A model generated the notes under the pieces. That model did no database searches. It saw only the letters and a program-made list of their open reading frames with translations, and was not told the DNA's origin. Below are positions 15,551-25,957 of a DNA stretch of 64,000 nucleotides, piece by piece; positions within the stretch are counted from its first letter, which is position 1, and every line of letters begins with the position of its first letter. This stretch comes from Pelosinus sp. IPA-1 (GTDB lineage: Bacteria > Bacillota > Negativicutes > DSM-13327): NCBI RefSeq assembly GCF_030269905.1, contig NZ_BSVC01000010.1, positions 114,743 to 178,742 of the forward strand. The letters run 5' to 3'. A program made the translations under genes and the position numbers.

Positions 15551-18505
15551 TTAAGCATCCTCCACTTGCACAGCCGCAACTTTTTCCAATAAATCCTTAC
15601 GATCAAACTTACATCCGTAGGAGTTAAAACCAGCCTTTAGCATGGCTTTTTTTTGTATTTCATTTTGGGACTCATCAGATACCGCGATCACTGGTATCTC
15701 CGCCAAATTTTCATCAGCACGAATACGTTGTAACATTTCCATACTGTCCATATCGAGGGCAGTGACAACAACATCAATTTTTTGCTGACGAAGAAATCGT
15801 AATGCCTCTCTTCCATTCTGAGCGACAAAGACTTGATAGCCAGCATATCCTAAGTACTTTTTCACAAGTCTTTTACAAAACGGTGTATCTTCTACTAGCA
15901 GCACATTTTTAACTACCTTTTGTAACTGATTGTTTCCCCAAGGGATTTCTTGCAGTGGTACTGCCATTTCCAATAGTTCATATAAATCCAATAATAATAC
16001 AATTTTTCCATTTACAATCGTAGATCCTAATAAGCCTTTGGACTGTATGTCATCCTCCGTCATCAGTAAGTCAATTTCCACTGTGTCTTGAATTTTTCCT
16101 ACTAGAATGCCAACAGACTCTTTGACTGTTTTAGGATGAATGACATACCTTTTTTCTCCTACACTTTCTTGATAAGCAACCGGAAGATACTTTTCTGGCC
16201 TGATTAATTCTACAATATTTCCCTGGAAATGATAAAATTCTTTGTCGCCAATTCGTTCAATTTGGTGAGAACTAATTTCATTAACCCTAGCTACCATAGA
16301 TAAATGTAAGGCAAATGTCTCCGGTCCAGAACACTGAAATAGCAATATTTTTTGTAAATGTTCTCTTTTCGCTTCTCCTGCTGCCAATTCGATTTGCGAA
16401 TTAGTAGCTTCCTCTTCGGTAAACACTAGAGCAGCTTCGGCAATGCCAGTGGCATCCAGCACCATGGCAATACTGCCATCACCTAAGATAGTGACTCCAG
16501 AATAAACCTTTCTATCTCTTAAATGAGTTGGCATTGGCTTAACCAAAATTTCTTCTCGCCCATGAATTTCATCGACAATAAGGCCAAAAATGTTTTTCTT
16601 AACTTTTATGATTAAAATCCGTGTTATGCGTTTATTCTGTTTTTCTGGCAGTTTCAATCCAATTACTTCTGCCAAGTGAATAATCGGGACTAATTTTCCC
16701 CGCAGCCACAAAACTTGCTGCCCTTGAATGGATTGTATATTACTTATATCTTTGTCTTCTACAACTCTTACAATTTCCTGCAAATGAGTTTGCGGCAAGG
16801 CAAAAAAATGATTCTCTACGCCTACAATTAGTGATGGTATTATGGCTAGTGTTAAAGGTAACAGTAAGCGAAATGTCGTCCCTTGCCCCTTAGTCGTATA
16901 CACCTCTACCGTACCACCGAATTTTTCAATATTCGATCTTACTACATCAAGTCCAACACCCCGTCCAGAAATATCACTCACCTTAGAAACAGTGGATAAT
17001 CCTGGTGAAAAAATATAATCAAGCACCTTACTCTCACTCATAAATTTTCCTTGTCCCTGATGAATTAATCCCTGCTTTAAGGCCTGCTGTCTAATCTTCT
17101 CTACATTAATACCTGCCCCATCATCTTTAATATCAATAATGACACGCCCACCTTCATGACGAGCTTGTATCTCTAGAGTCGCAGTAGGATCTTTGCCCAA
17201 TGACTTTCTCAAAGCAGCATCTTCGATGCCGTGATCTAAGGCATTGCGTATTAAATGAGTAAATGGATCAACCAACCCTTCCAAAATTGATTTATCCATT
17301 TCTACGTCCTTGCCTTCCATACGCAGAGTTAATTTTTTTCCCAGCTTTTTCGATAATTCCCTTATCAAGCGCGGTATCGGTTGGTATAATATCGATACTG
17401 GCTGCATACGTGTACGCATAATTTTTTCTTGCATTTCTGTCGTGGTATGGTCAATTTTTTGCAAGATAGGCCGAATTCCTGGAATACTATCTATCTCTTT
17501 TTCTAATGCTCGTAGTAATTGGTTGCGTGCCAAAACCATCTCACTCGCTAAATTAACTAAATTATTAAGTAACGTTACATCTACTTTAATACGCTCCGTA
17601 TCAAAATCTTGACTGCTTCTTTTTTCTTCCCCCGCATCAAACTCACTTCGCTCCGCTTCTAGAAGATTATATCTGCTAGAACCAATTTTATTTGGGGCTT
17701 CTATAACTTGAAAAATCTCATTTTCCTGACTGGAAACATCAAATTCCACGATATCTTCCTGGTTTGCACCAAGGGCCATAACCGCAAGTTCTTTTTCCAA
17801 TACTGTACTAAATAAAAAGATTGCTTCTTGCTGAGAAGCAGCTCTAGTACCTTCTTGAGCCTGAATAATATAATGGGTTAACATAACACCTATTGATTGG
17901 ATACTTTTAGTTGTATTCCCGCACAGCCGCTCCGCCTCATTAGGCTCTATGGAATGGATGTCATACTGATATTTATATACTCTATGACCTTTTCTGCTTA
18001 AATCTTCTAGCGTCACTTTGACATCATGATAAGGTTTATTTGTCTTGGAGATTGTCTCTTGCATTTCGCTAGTCAAAGAACTCGTCGTACCCCTTACCTT
18101 TTCATCCATTCCAAAACTTTCGCTGGAATAGGCTTGTTTTAGTTCTTTTACATAGATAGTAATATCTTGTTGTTCGCTAGTTGTAATATAATCCAACAAT
18201 ACCTTAAGTTCATCATTCGCTGCTAACAATGCATCAATGATAGGTAAAGTAATGCCTATCTCTCTACTGCGCACTTTTCCTAGCAAACTTTCAATGGCAT
18301 GAGACAATTCAACAATTTTGTGGAAACCAAAAAATCCAGCTGTCCCTTTGATATTATGAGCAGAACGAAAAATGGAGTGAATGATCTGCTCATCCAGTTG
18401 CCCCTTCTCAATAGTAAGCAATCCTGACTCTATCTTCTCCACGTGGCTTTTGGCCTCAGCAACAAATTCTTGAATGAGTTTTTCATCCTTTAACACTACA
18501 TGCAC
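15551..18505 (-). CDS. cheA: Hybrid CheA histidine kinase with two CheW-like domains and a receiver
   Basis: A cytoplasmic chemosensory kinase, 984 residues. HPt domain 1-105 with the phosphorylated His50 in FRSAHNIKG; dimerisation region about 305-365; ATPase domain with HLIRNALDHGIE and the DDGAGIN and GRGVGLDVV boxes; CheW-like domain (about 545-680); a second CheW-like region (about 700-840); receiver domain (about 855-984). The receiver looks degenerate: where the phospho-acceptor Asp is expected after beta-3 it reads VVVTALDMDSM, with Ala in that place and no MPxMDG. The acidic pair VEDT is kept. The domain may be a docking module. It overlaps the upstream gene by 23 bases. Confidence 0.92.
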   Translation of the reverse strand: MHVVLKDEKLIQEFVAEAKSHVEKIESGLLTIEKGQLDEQIIHSIFRSAHNIKGTAGFFGFHKIVELSHAIESLLGKVRSREIGITLPIIDALLAANDELKVLLDYITTSEQQDITIYVKELKQAYSSESFGMDEKVRGTTSSLTSEMQETISKTNKPYHDVKVTLEDLSRKGHRVYKYQYDIHSIEPNEAERLCGNTTKSIQSIGVMLTHYIIQAQEGTRAASQQEAIFLFSTVLEKELAVMALGANQEDIVEFDVSSQENEIFQVIEAPNKIGSSRYNLLEAERSEFDAGEEKRSSQDFDTERIKVDVTLLNNLVNLASEMVLARNQLLRALEKEIDSIPGIRPILQKIDHTTTEMQEKIMRTRMQPVSILYQPIPRLIRELSKKLGKKLTLRMEGKDVEMDKSILEGLVDPFTHLIRNALDHGIEDAALRKSLGKDPTATLEIQARHEGGRVIIDIKDDGAGINVEKIRQQALKQGLIHQGQGKFMSESKVLDYIFSPGLSTVSKVSDISGRGVGLDVVRSNIEKFGGTVEVYTTKGQGTTFRLLLPLTLAIIPSLIVGVENHFFALPQTHLQEIVRVVEDKDISNIQSIQGQQVLWLRGKLVPIIHLAEVIGLKLPEKQNKRITRILIIKVKKNIFGLIVDEIHGREEILVKPMPTHLRDRKVYSGVTILGDGSIAMVLDATGIAEAALVFTEEEATNSQIELAAGEAKREHLQKILLFQCSGPETFALHLSMVARVNEISSHQIERIGDKEFYHFQGNIVELIRPEKYLPVAYQESVGEKRYVIHPKTVKESVGILVGKIQDTVEIDLLMTEDDIQSKGLLGSTIVNGKIVLLLDLYELLEMAVPLQEIPWGNNQLQKVVKNVLLVEDTPFCKRLVKKYLGYAGYQVFVAQNGREALRFLRQQKIDVVVTALDMDSMEMLQRIRADENLAEIPVIAVSDESQNEIQKKAMLKAGFNSYGCKFDRKDLLEKVAAVQVEDA

Positions 18506-19496
18506 CTCTCCCTACATCAATAGCAACCCATCTGTTTCTACCTTCACGTTTTGCTTGATACAAGGCATCATCTGCTTCTTTTTTTAAAGTCTCATAGGAT
18601 GAATTGATATCTGGTATTATTGTTGCAATACCCAGGCTTATGGTAACATAAGGGCTGACTTTAGATGCTTTATTGAGTATTGCAAGTGATTCTACAGCAA
18701 GTCGAAGTTTTTCCGCTACCTTTTGTCCCCCTGCTGAGTCAGTAGCATGCAGAACTATGGCGAACTCCTCACCGCCATAGCGGGTGATTATATCACTGCT
18801 GCGTTTCACATTTTCAGCTAAGATAGCAGCAACTTTTTTCAAACATTCATCTCCCGCAGGATGTCCATAGGTATCATTGTAAAACTTAAAAAAATCCACA
18901 TCTACCATAATGAAGGTCAACGCTTCTTTTTCCCGTAATGCATGCCACCATTCTCTAGCTAAATAATTCTCCAAACTTCTCCTATTGGGAATTCCTGTAA
19001 GTTCATCTTCTAAGGAAAGTTCTTTTAGCTTACCATTTACAACTTGCAGCTCTCGCATTACATTTTCCATCACGCGAGTCGTTTCTTGTAAGGTAGCATT
19101 ACGTTGTTCTAAATCATGCTGATATGTTAAAATACGCCGGCCAACGGACAGGCGACAACTTAATTCTCTTGGATCAATCGGCTTCGTCACGAAATCATCA
19201 GCCCCAGCATCAAAGCCAATTACCACATCTTCGACATCACTTCTCTTGGCAGTTAATATGATAACGTAAGTATGTGCTGTCTTCTCACTCTGTTTTAACC
19301 TTCTGCATAATTCAACTCCATCTATCCCTGGCATAACCCAATCGAGGAGCACAATAATTGGTTCATTAATAACCTGAAAAATTTTCCAAGCACTTTCACC
19401 ATCAGCTGCAAGAACAACCTCGTAACCCCAATGTTGTACCATTTCTGAGAGTATAGTGCGAATACTTTTTTCATCATCAATGATTAATACTTTCAT
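18483..19496 (-). CDS. Response regulator with GGDEF diguanylate cyclase output
   Basis: Makes c-di-GMP in response to phosphorylation. 337 residues: receiver domain 1-120 with Asp52 in LLDWVMPGIDG and Lys in FVTKP; a coiled linker (about 125-160); a GGDEF domain with the active-site loop GGEEF at 241-245 and an inhibitory RxxD site (RSSD, 232-235) five residues before it, so product inhibition is likely. It is the first gene of the chemosensory operon, which suggests a Wsp-like pathway in which the CheA here drives cyclase activity. The promoter is at 19554-19582. Confidence 0.92.
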   Translation of the reverse strand: MKVLIIDDEKSIRTILSEMVQHWGYEVVLAADGESAWKIFQVINEPIIVLLDWVMPGIDGVELCRRLKQSEKTAHTYVIILTAKRSDVEDVVIGFDAGADDFVTKPIDPRELSCRLSVGRRILTYQHDLEQRNATLQETTRVMENVMRELQVVNGKLKELSLEDELTGIPNRRSLENYLAREWWHALREKEALTFIMVDVDFFKFYNDTYGHPAGDECLKKVAAILAENVKRSSDIITRYGGEEFAIVLHATDSAGGQKVAEKLRLAVESLAILNKASKVSPYVTISLGIATIIPDINSSYETLKKEADDALYQAKREGRNRWVAIDVGRGACSVKG

Positions 19497-19553
19497 TTGA
19501 TCTCACCTTATTTCTATTAAAAATTATGTTCAATTGAACTGTTATGAGTTTTA

Positions 19554-19582
19554 ATGATAGAAAATTACTTCCACTTTGACAA
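19554..19582 (-). promoter_or_regulatory. Promoter of the chemosensory operon
   Basis: On the minus strand TTGTCA (19577-19582) and TATCAT (19554-19559) are separated by 17 bases; the start codon is about 57 bases downstream of the -10 box. Confidence 0.6.
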
Positions 19583-19714
19583 TCTATCCATTTTTTCTTA
19601 CTTCGCTACTTTTCATGAAATAACCTTCCCTTTTAGGCATGCATTGCATTGACAGATTCAGGAACCTATGCATCTGTTATACTAATGAGCTTTAAAAGCT
19701 AGTCTAGCGCAAAC

Positions 19715-19752
19715 TTAATACTAAAGGCCCTCCTTAACGGAGGGCCTTTAGT
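19715..19752 (-). terminator. Terminator of the riboswitch-controlled receptor gene
   Basis: CTAAAGGCCCTCC and GGAGGGCCTTTAG form a perfect 13-base stem with a TTAAC loop. It lies just past the receptor stop codon, with T-rich sequence on the minus side. Confidence 0.8.
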
Positions 19753-19758
19753 ATTATT

Positions 19759-21465
19759 CTATATCCTAAACTTTCTCACAACGCCTTGAAGTTCTTCTGC
19801 CATCTTAGCTAATGCCTGACTAGATGCAGCAATCTCTTCCATGGATGCCGATTGCTCCTCAGTAGCTGCAGATACAGTTTGGGTTCTACTGGCCGTATCT
19901 TTACTAATTTGGTCAATATCATGCACAGATGCTACGATCTTTTGGCTGCCGGACGCCATTTGTCCAATAGAAGCGGAAGTTTCCTTAATTTGATCTGCCA
20001 ATTGATCAATAAAAGTAGAAATTTCTTTAAAAGCTTCCCCAGCAGTGTTTACGACTTCAGCTCCCACATTGACTTCGCGACTTCCTTCTTTCATAGCGTC
20101 TACAGCCTGCTCTGTATCCATACCAGCCTCTGCAATTAAATTTGCAATTTCCTTTGCTGATTCTTGAGACTGTTCTGCTAACTTTCGTACCTCTTCCGCA
20201 ACTACAGCAAATCCTCTGCCATGCTCGCCTGCACGGGCAGCCTCAATAGCTGCATTCAAGGCGAGTAGATTGGTTTGTGCCGCAATCCCGGAAATCGTCT
20301 CAACAATTTGTCCCATTTCTTTCGATCTTTCTCCTAGTTTTTCAACAACGTTAGCTGATTTGGTCACCGTTTGTTCCACGATATCCATCTGATTCATTGC
20401 AGCTTTTACTGCCTTACCACCATCTTGGGCTGCCTTAGAAGTTCTATCGGATACCTCTCTCATTTTCGTTGCATTTAGGGCAACTTGTTCAATACCCGTG
20501 GATAACTGTTCCACTACGCTAGTAGTTGTAGTTACTGCACTAGCTTGGGATTCAGCCCCTTGGGCTACTTCACTAATGGTAGCTGCTACCTGATTGGTAG
20601 CTTGCGCTGATTGTTCCGCACTTGCTGTCAATTCTTCTGAAGACGCTGCCACCTGTTCAGCTGATTCAATCACCTGACGGACAACTCTTTTTAGATTATC
20701 AGCCATCTTATTTAAACCATGGCCTATTTCACCGATTTCATCCTGCTCAGCGATTTTTACGTTTTCTAGACCTAAATTCCCATTTGCGATTTCAGCTAAA
20801 AAAGTTCCTACAATTCCTAATCTGCTGACAATCATAGTAGATAGTTTCCATCCCAGTAAAATACTTAGTAAAGCAAAAAATCCTGTTAGTGAGAAAATGA
20901 CTTTACCTGCAAAACTAGCATGTTCTTCCCCTTCTCGATTGGCTCTATCACTTTTTTCCGCCATATAGTTTGCCAATTCTTGGAGGGTTATATTTACCGC
21001 TTCTAGTTTACCTGCTGCCTGCTGGGTAAAATATGTATAGGCTTCTTGCTTTTTCCCTTGTTTTGCTAGATCTATTGCTTTTTGGCGCTCTGTCCGATAC
21101 TGACCAATTGCTTCTTTTAGTTTAAGAAATTTCTCTTGCTCATATGGAGTTAGTTTTTGACTTTCATAGGCTGTTAAAGTTTTGTCCGTTTCTAACGCTA
21201 ATGTTTTTATTTCAGTTGTTAACTTATCTTCTGTTCCCTTATCTACATTACCAAAAATAAGTTCCAGAATCATTCCGTGAACTGCCCTAAAATTATGACG
21301 AGTCTCATTTAATCTTTTAATAGACAAAAGATTTTCATTGTACATAATTTTCATTTCATTGCTCATAGCATTTGTATAATAATACCCTATCGAACCTACC
21401 GTGAGCATAGCCAGTGAAACTACTAAAATAATGGTAAGAATTTTCCCCTTAATTTTAAGTTGCAA
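19759..21465 (-). CDS. Methyl-accepting chemotaxis protein under c-di-GMP riboswitch control
   Basis: A membrane chemoreceptor, 568 residues. Helix 1 at about 8-30, a four-helix-bundle sensor domain (31-185), helix 2 at about 187-208, HAMP, and a signalling domain with [17 protein letters not shown] and [10 protein letters not shown] at the hairpin tip. The ligand is unknown. It is a single-gene unit: its own promoter (21641-21669), a c-di-GMP-I aptamer (21536-21620) and a terminator between aptamer and start codon. Cellular c-di-GMP therefore sets how much of this receptor is made. Confidence 0.93.
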   Translation of the reverse strand: MQLKIKGKILTIILVVSLAMLTVGSIGYYYTNAMSNEMKIMYNENLLSIKRLNETRHNFRAVHGMILELIFGNVDKGTEDKLTTEIKTLALETDKTLTAYESQKLTPYEQEKFLKLKEAIGQYRTERQKAIDLAKQGKKQEAYTYFTQQAAGKLEAVNITLQELANYMAEKSDRANREGEEHASFAGKVIFSLTGFFALLSILLGWKLSTMIVSRLGIVGTFLAEIANGNLGLENVKIAEQDEIGEIGHGLNKMADNLKRVVRQVIESAEQVAASSEELTASAEQSAQATNQVAATISEVAQGAESQASAVTTTTSVVEQLSTGIEQVALNATKMREVSDRTSKAAQDGGKAVKAAMNQMDIVEQTVTKSANVVEKLGERSKEMGQIVETISGIAAQTNLLALNAAIEAARAGEHGRGFAVVAEEVRKLAEQSQESAKEIANLIAEAGMDTEQAVDAMKEGSREVNVGAEVVNTAGEAFKEISTFIDQLADQIKETSASIGQMASGSQKIVASVHDIDQISKDTASRTQTVSAATEEQSASMEEIAASSQALAKMAEELQGVVRKFRI

Positions 21466-21482
21466 AATAATCCTCCTAAAAT

Positions 21483-21522
21483 AAAAAAATTAGCATCAGT
21501 TCACTATGTCCTGCTGCTAATT
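21483..21522 (-). terminator. Expression-platform terminator of the c-di-GMP riboswitch
   Basis: On the minus strand AATTAGCA..CAG and CTG.TGCTAATT pair, followed by seven T, between the aptamer and the receptor ribosome site (AGGAGG). Its position implies transcriptional control. Confidence 0.75.
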
Positions 21523-21535
21523 ACAATTCCGAATT

Positions 21536-21620
21536 GAACCGGCAGCTTGGCAGTCATAGAATAGAATCCCTTAGACCCATAGCTTTGCGTCCTTATCTTT
21601 TGATAAGTTTGCCCAATATT
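21536..21620 (-). promoter_or_regulatory. Cyclic di-GMP-I (GEMM-I) riboswitch aptamer
   Basis: The minus-strand RNA has the GEMM-I conserved core in order: GGCAAAC, a short stem with an A-rich loop (CTTATC/GATAAG), GGACGCAAAGC, GGTCTAAGG, a variable stem, TGACTGCCAAGCTGCC. GGACGCAAAGC and GCCAAGCTGCC are the diagnostic segments and contain the tetraloop-receptor and ligand-contact bases. It lies between a consensus promoter and a terminator upstream of a chemoreceptor gene, a common setting for this class. Confidence 0.93.
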
Positions 21621-21640
21621 ATATTACCTAAATTTTCTTT

Positions 21641-21669
21641 ATTCTACATTATATTACATATAATGTCAA
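21641..21669 (-). promoter_or_regulatory. Promoter of the riboswitch-receptor transcript
   Basis: On the minus strand TTGACA (21664-21669) and TAGAAT (21641-21646) with a 17-base spacer; transcription would start some 15 bases before the aptamer. Confidence 0.75.
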
Positions 21670-21703
21670 TATAACCAAATTCTTTTTGTACTATAAAAAT
21701 CTA

Positions 21704-22831
21704 TCATTTTTTGTCGATTCGGTTTAGAAGCAGGGCCGTAATGGCAGCTGTTAGTGGAATGGAGCAGATCAATCCAATGCTCCCTGTCAGAGCCCTCGTT
21801 ATTTCTGTAGCAACAATATTTAAATTCATAACTCGTACTAAGGACACATTCTCTTGGGATGTAATCAGAAAAATCAAAGGTAAGGAACTCCCCGTATAAG
21901 CTAAAATTAAGGTATTTGCCATAGTTCCCATAACATCTCGTCCAACGTTTATACCAGATTTAAATATTTCTATAAAGCCATAATGAGGACAAGACTTTTT
22001 AATTTCAAATTGGGTAGAGGCAATCGATATCGTTACATCCATCACAGCACCTAGGGATCCTAAAATAATTCCTGCAAATAGAACTTCTTGAAAGTTCATA
22101 AAGGATAATGTAGTGACTTTGAGCATCATAGCTTCTTCACTATCTAAACCTGTTAAATGCATCATTGAAATCGAAATTGCTGCTAAAATCCCTGCAATAA
22201 CAACACCGCTTACAGTACCAATGATTGCCCCCCAGGTCTTTGCATTCCAACCACTAATTGTAATCTGCGTTACGGTAGCAATCACTGCACAAACAAGCAT
22301 GGTAGCTAAAATAAAGTTCCAATGATAACTCAAAATAAGGGGAATCATACCCTTAAGAATCAAAATTACAGAAAAACAAATAACAAACAAGGTCTTAACA
22401 CCAATCTTTTTCCCTAACAACAATAATGATAAAATAAAGACACCGACTAATATATACATAGGGAAAAGGCGATTATAATCCGCAACATGGTATTGTTTTA
22501 CACTTTGTGTCTCGTTTACAGCCAAAATAATTTTATCACCAGGACTAGGGTTTATGTCAAACAATGGCTGGTTGGTAGTATAATTGATACTCTGCACCTC
22601 TTTACCAGCTTCTGGCCCTGTTGTAAGTTGAATCGTTATTAAGTTTTTCCCACTAACCCCCATATTCTTATTAGACGGTATTTCAAGGGGTTGTACCGAC
22701 AATACTACACCATTTATATAATCAATCGGTTGGGGATTGTTAGCTGCCGCAAAGGCGGGCGCTACATCCAAACGTAAGAAAACAATAACATTCATTAAAA
22801 TATAGAGTAAAAAAATTCGTTGTAGTTTCAT
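21704..22831 (-). CDS. YibE/F family membrane protein
   Basis: An inner-membrane protein of unknown biochemical role. 375 residues: signal peptide (1-29), an extracytoplasmic region (30-125) with the VNETQ..K.Y.V.DY pattern typical of YibE/F proteins, and then about seven or eight membrane helices (from 127 to the end). It includes the conserved stretch GSLGAVMDVTISIAS and the C-terminal LTGSIGLICSIPLTA. It stands alone between two unrelated genes, so context gives no function. Confidence 0.85.
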   Translation of the reverse strand: MKLQRIFLLYILMNVIVFLRLDVAPAFAAANNPQPIDYINGVVLSVQPLEIPSNKNMGVSGKNLITIQLTTGPEAGKEVQSINYTTNQPLFDINPSPGDKIILAVNETQSVKQYHVADYNRLFPMYILVGVFILSLLLLGKKIGVKTLFVICFSVILILKGMIPLILSYHWNFILATMLVCAVIATVTQITISGWNAKTWGAIIGTVSGVVIAGILAAISISMMHLTGLDSEEAMMLKVTTLSFMNFQEVLFAGIILGSLGAVMDVTISIASTQFEIKKSCPHYGFIEIFKSGINVGRDVMGTMANTLILAYTGSSLPLIFLITSQENVSLVRVMNLNIVATEITRALTGSIGLICSIPLTAAITALLLNRIDKK

Positions 22832-23008
22832 GATAAAACTCCTTGCTATAAAAAAATAAAATGTGCTGGACCTATCTGTACAGATAAATAAAACTTGATT
22901 TATAAGTTATTGTACTTCCAAATCTCGTAAATAAAGCATAGCTTGCCCCGAAAGACAAATTATGCCATTTTGTGAGGCTACAGTCTATTGTACTCCATAA
23001 AATCCTAG

Positions 23009-23530
23009 TTATGAATTAACCAATTCTTGCTGTTCTTCCAAAAAGCGGGCAAAGGTGTATAATACATCAGACAAGCGATTTACATATTTCATTAAAGATG
23101 AACTTACTGGTTCTATCTCTTCTAGTGACGTCATAAGCCTTTCAGCACGTCGGCAAACAGTACGGGCTACATGTAGAATCCCAGAAGCCTGGCTGCTGCC
23201 TGGCACTATAAATTTAGGAGCAGGATTCATAAGCTTGACGTATTCATCAATCCAAGTTTCAAAACGCAGAATTTCAGCCTCGCCGATTTTGGAAGGGTAC
23301 ATTTCCCCTTTAGGATCCGCTAGCTCAGCGGCGACGGCAAAAAGCTCTAACTGCACAATATGGATTTTTTCTACGATAGCTGAATTGATAATAAAATGCT
23401 TCCCAAAGCCTAATAATGAATTCAACTCGTCAATGGTTCCGTAACTATCTACGCGTATGCTATTCTTCCGCACGCGACTACCATCTAGCAGACTAGTCAT
23501 TCCCTTATCACCTGTACGTGTATAAATCAT
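23009..23530 (-). CDS. Cob(I)yrinic acid a,c-diamide adenosyltransferase (PduO type)
   Basis: Transfers the adenosyl group of ATP to cob(I)alamin, the last step in making coenzyme B12. 173 residues, an all-alpha PduO-type enzyme. The N-terminal ATP loop YTRTGDKGMTSLLDG and the motifs SYGTIDELNSLLG, VARTVCRRAERL and YVNRLSDVLYTFAR are all present. The ATG at 23530 has AGGAGG seven bases upstream; an earlier ATG at 23584 lacks one. No B12-dependent enzyme lies next to it. Confidence 0.93.
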   Translation of the reverse strand: MIYTRTGDKGMTSLLDGSRVRKNSIRVDSYGTIDELNSLLGFGKHFIINSAIVEKIHIVQLELFAVAAELADPKGEMYPSKIGEAEILRFETWIDEYVKLMNPAPKFIVPGSSQASGILHVARTVCRRAERLMTSLEEIEPVSSSLMKYVNRLSDVLYTFARFLEEQQELVNS

Positions 23531-23618
23531 ATGTAAGCCTCCTATCTTTTTCTCATTACACCTATTGTTCTGTTTCTTAAACATTTCGACTTCTAGCTAC
23601 ATATTCCTGCAGATAGAG

Positions 23619-23669
23619 AAAGACTAAGATGTAAGTGGAGTGAAAAACGCCACCTACATCTTAGTCTTT
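23619..23669. repeat. Long inverted repeat between two genes
   Basis: AAAGACTAAGATGTA and TACATCTTAGTCTTT form an almost continuous 19-base stem. The arms carry the CTTAGTC motif shared with repeat families R1 and R2. It could end transcription from the upstream receptor gene, although its T run is weak. Confidence 0.6.
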
Positions 23670-23680
23670 GAATGTTATTG

Positions 23681-23787
23681 ATTATAAGAAAAGACTTGGC
23701 TTGTGCCAAGTCCTCGAACGCAGGCAGAAGCCTTAGTCGTTCTTACTTGGAATCAAGAAAGTGTTATACTTTCTGATTCCGTAAAAA
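23681..23787 (+). repeat. Interspersed structured repeat, family R1, copy 3
   Basis: Nearly identical over 100 bases to 1363-1466 and 1551-1652, with both hairpins intact (GACTTGGC/GCCAAGTC and GGAATCA/TGATTCC). It lies just beyond the stop codon of the receptor gene that starts at 25531. Confidence 0.88.
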
Positions 23788-23803
23788 ACGTAACAGTATT
23801 TCT

Positions 23804-25531
23804 TTATACTCTGAATTTACGGACAGCATCCTGCAATTCTTCTGCCATATGAGAAAGGCTGCGACTAGTTGCCGCAATTTCCTGCATAGATGCAGTTTGC
23901 TGCTCAGTTGCAGCGGAAACAGTTTGAGTCTGAAGAGCATTCCCTTTGGTGACTTCATCAATCCCACGAACTGCGCCAACAATATCTTGGCTCCCAATTG
24001 AAATTTGATTAGCGGCATTGGAAATTTCCTTAACTTGTGTAGTAACCTCACCTACAAGTTGGATAATCTGATTAAATGCATTCCCCGCCTCCAAAACTAC
24101 TCTTGTACCATCCTTTACTTCTTCCGTACCAGTGTTCATTACCAAAACAGCTTGTTCCGTTTCCTGTTGAATTTCACTAATTAACGTTGCAATTTGTTTT
24201 GCTGCTTCTTCCGATTGCTCTGCAAGCTTACGTACTTCTTCAGCGACTACAGCAAAGCCCTTACCCTGCTCTCCTGCACGAGCAGCTTCAATTGCTGCGT
24301 TAAGAGCCAGTAGATTGGTTTGCCCAGCAATACCAGAGATGGTATCTACAATTTGCCCTATGTGCTTAGAGCGTTCTCCTAACTTGCCTACAACTTGCGC
24401 AGAATTTCCTACAGTAGCTTCGATATTCGCCATTTGTTCTTCAGCCGAGTTAATAAGTTTACCACCATTTTGAGCCGCAGAAGTTGTTCTTTGGGATGTG
24501 TCCGTGGCATGCTGCGCATTTTGAGCTACTACTTTCGCATCAGAAGCAGATTTTTCAGCCACAGTTAAGGTAGTATTAACTGCATTTGCTTGTTTTTCGG
24601 TTCCTGCTGCTACATCCATGATGGAATCAGCAACTAAGGTGGCAGCCTGCGCAGATTGTTCTGCACCAGCAGTTAGTTGTTCTGATGCCGCTGAAAGTTG
24701 CTCTACTTTCTCTTGCACTTGTGAAAAAAGTCGTTTTAAATTACCTTTCATTTCTGTCAGCGACTTGGCAAGAATACCAAATTCATCGGAACGCATGCTA
24801 AGTCCTTGATGAATTGATCCTGAAAAATCGCCCGCTGCCATAGTAGTCAGCTCTGCTGTGATATGCTTTATCGGATATGTAACCTGTTTTGTTAGGTAGA
24901 CACTCAGTATTACACCCAAAATCAAAGCTATAACACTTAATGTAATTGCCATAGTCACATTATAAGATACATTATGGTTGGCTTCATCCACCTCTGCGAG
25001 AGCATGCTTAGCATTTTCTTCTACAGTAGTATGTAGTGTTTGTTGTATAGACTGAGCAAATGGTGTTAACTCACGAGTTATCGCACCACTTGTCAGAGCT
25101 TTTTCATTCGCTTTTTCGATATTGCCAGCTATTCTATCTTTATGTTGTTCCCGCAACACTGGAATAAGTCGAGTCACTACACCAGTCTTATATTTAGTCG
25201 TATCATCAATTAGTTTTTCTATATCTTTTAACTTGTCAGGTGGCGTCAAAGCAAGAAGTTGTTTTTCTAATTCCTCAACAGCAGTCAACTTTTCCTCAAA
25301 GTTTTTACTATATTTTTCATCTCCATCTGCTATGTAACGTCTGATTTCTAATACTGCACTCGTATATTCATTTTCAGCTTTGGCTGCAGTAATTGCCGCT
25401 GCATTACTAGTCTGAATATTATTGATACCTTTTTTTATTTGATTAGAAGACCATAATGAATATACACTCATCCCCACCATTAAAAATAAGATTGCTGCTA
25501 AAGATACAATAATTTTTTGTCGAATCTGCAT
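23804..25531 (-). CDS. Methyl-accepting chemotaxis protein
   Basis: A membrane chemoreceptor, 575 residues. Helix 1 at about 7-28, a four-helix-bundle sensor (about 35-190), helix 2 ([19 protein letters not shown]), HAMP and a signalling domain with tip [18 protein letters not shown]. The ribosome site is AGGGGG. Repeat R1 follows its stop codon immediately. The gap 25532-25957 before the next (divergent) gene is very AT-rich with no recognisable gene or RNA. Confidence 0.92.
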   Translation of the reverse strand: MQIRQKIIVSLAAILFLMVGMSVYSLWSSNQIKKGINNIQTSNAAAITAAKAENEYTSAVLEIRRYIADGDEKYSKNFEEKLTAVEELEKQLLALTPPDKLKDIEKLIDDTTKYKTGVVTRLIPVLREQHKDRIAGNIEKANEKALTSGAITRELTPFAQSIQQTLHTTVEENAKHALAEVDEANHNVSYNVTMAITLSVIALILGVILSVYLTKQVTYPIKHITAELTTMAAGDFSGSIHQGLSMRSDEFGILAKSLTEMKGNLKRLFSQVQEKVEQLSAASEQLTAGAEQSAQAATLVADSIMDVAAGTEKQANAVNTTLTVAEKSASDAKVVAQNAQHATDTSQRTTSAAQNGGKLINSAEEQMANIEATVGNSAQVVGKLGERSKHIGQIVDTISGIAGQTNLLALNAAIEAARAGEQGKGFAVVAEEVRKLAEQSEEAAKQIATLISEIQQETEQAVLVMNTGTEEVKDGTRVVLEAGNAFNQIIQLVGEVTTQVKEISNAANQISIGSQDIVGAVRGIDEVTKGNALQTQTVSAATEQQTASMQEIAATSRSLSHMAEELQDAVRKFRV

Positions 25532-25957
25532 TACTTTATCCCCCTAACGCTTTACATAGTAAGACTATTGTGTGTGCCCTGACATTTCTCAGTTTTTCCA
25601 GAAAGATTTGATACAAAAAAATATCATATTTCTGATTCAAAAAAGATATTTTTCTAACATAATTTCATACAACTTGTCAGTTATTGTCACTTTTTATTCC
25701 AATAAATATTATAAACTATAACATTTACTTAATAAATATACAAGTTTTTTCAAGTAAATTTCCCCTTATTTAGCCATATTCTATAAAAATCATTAATATA
25801 ACGACAATATCAAAAATTTATCTACTTAATAAATATGCGAAAAATTAATTACTACTTAATTCTCTATTTTTGATGCTATATTAAAAACATTACCAGACTA
25901 TCGCCTTGTTAATTTGGAAAACTATTATCAGCTCTATTAATTAAGGAGGTATATCTT

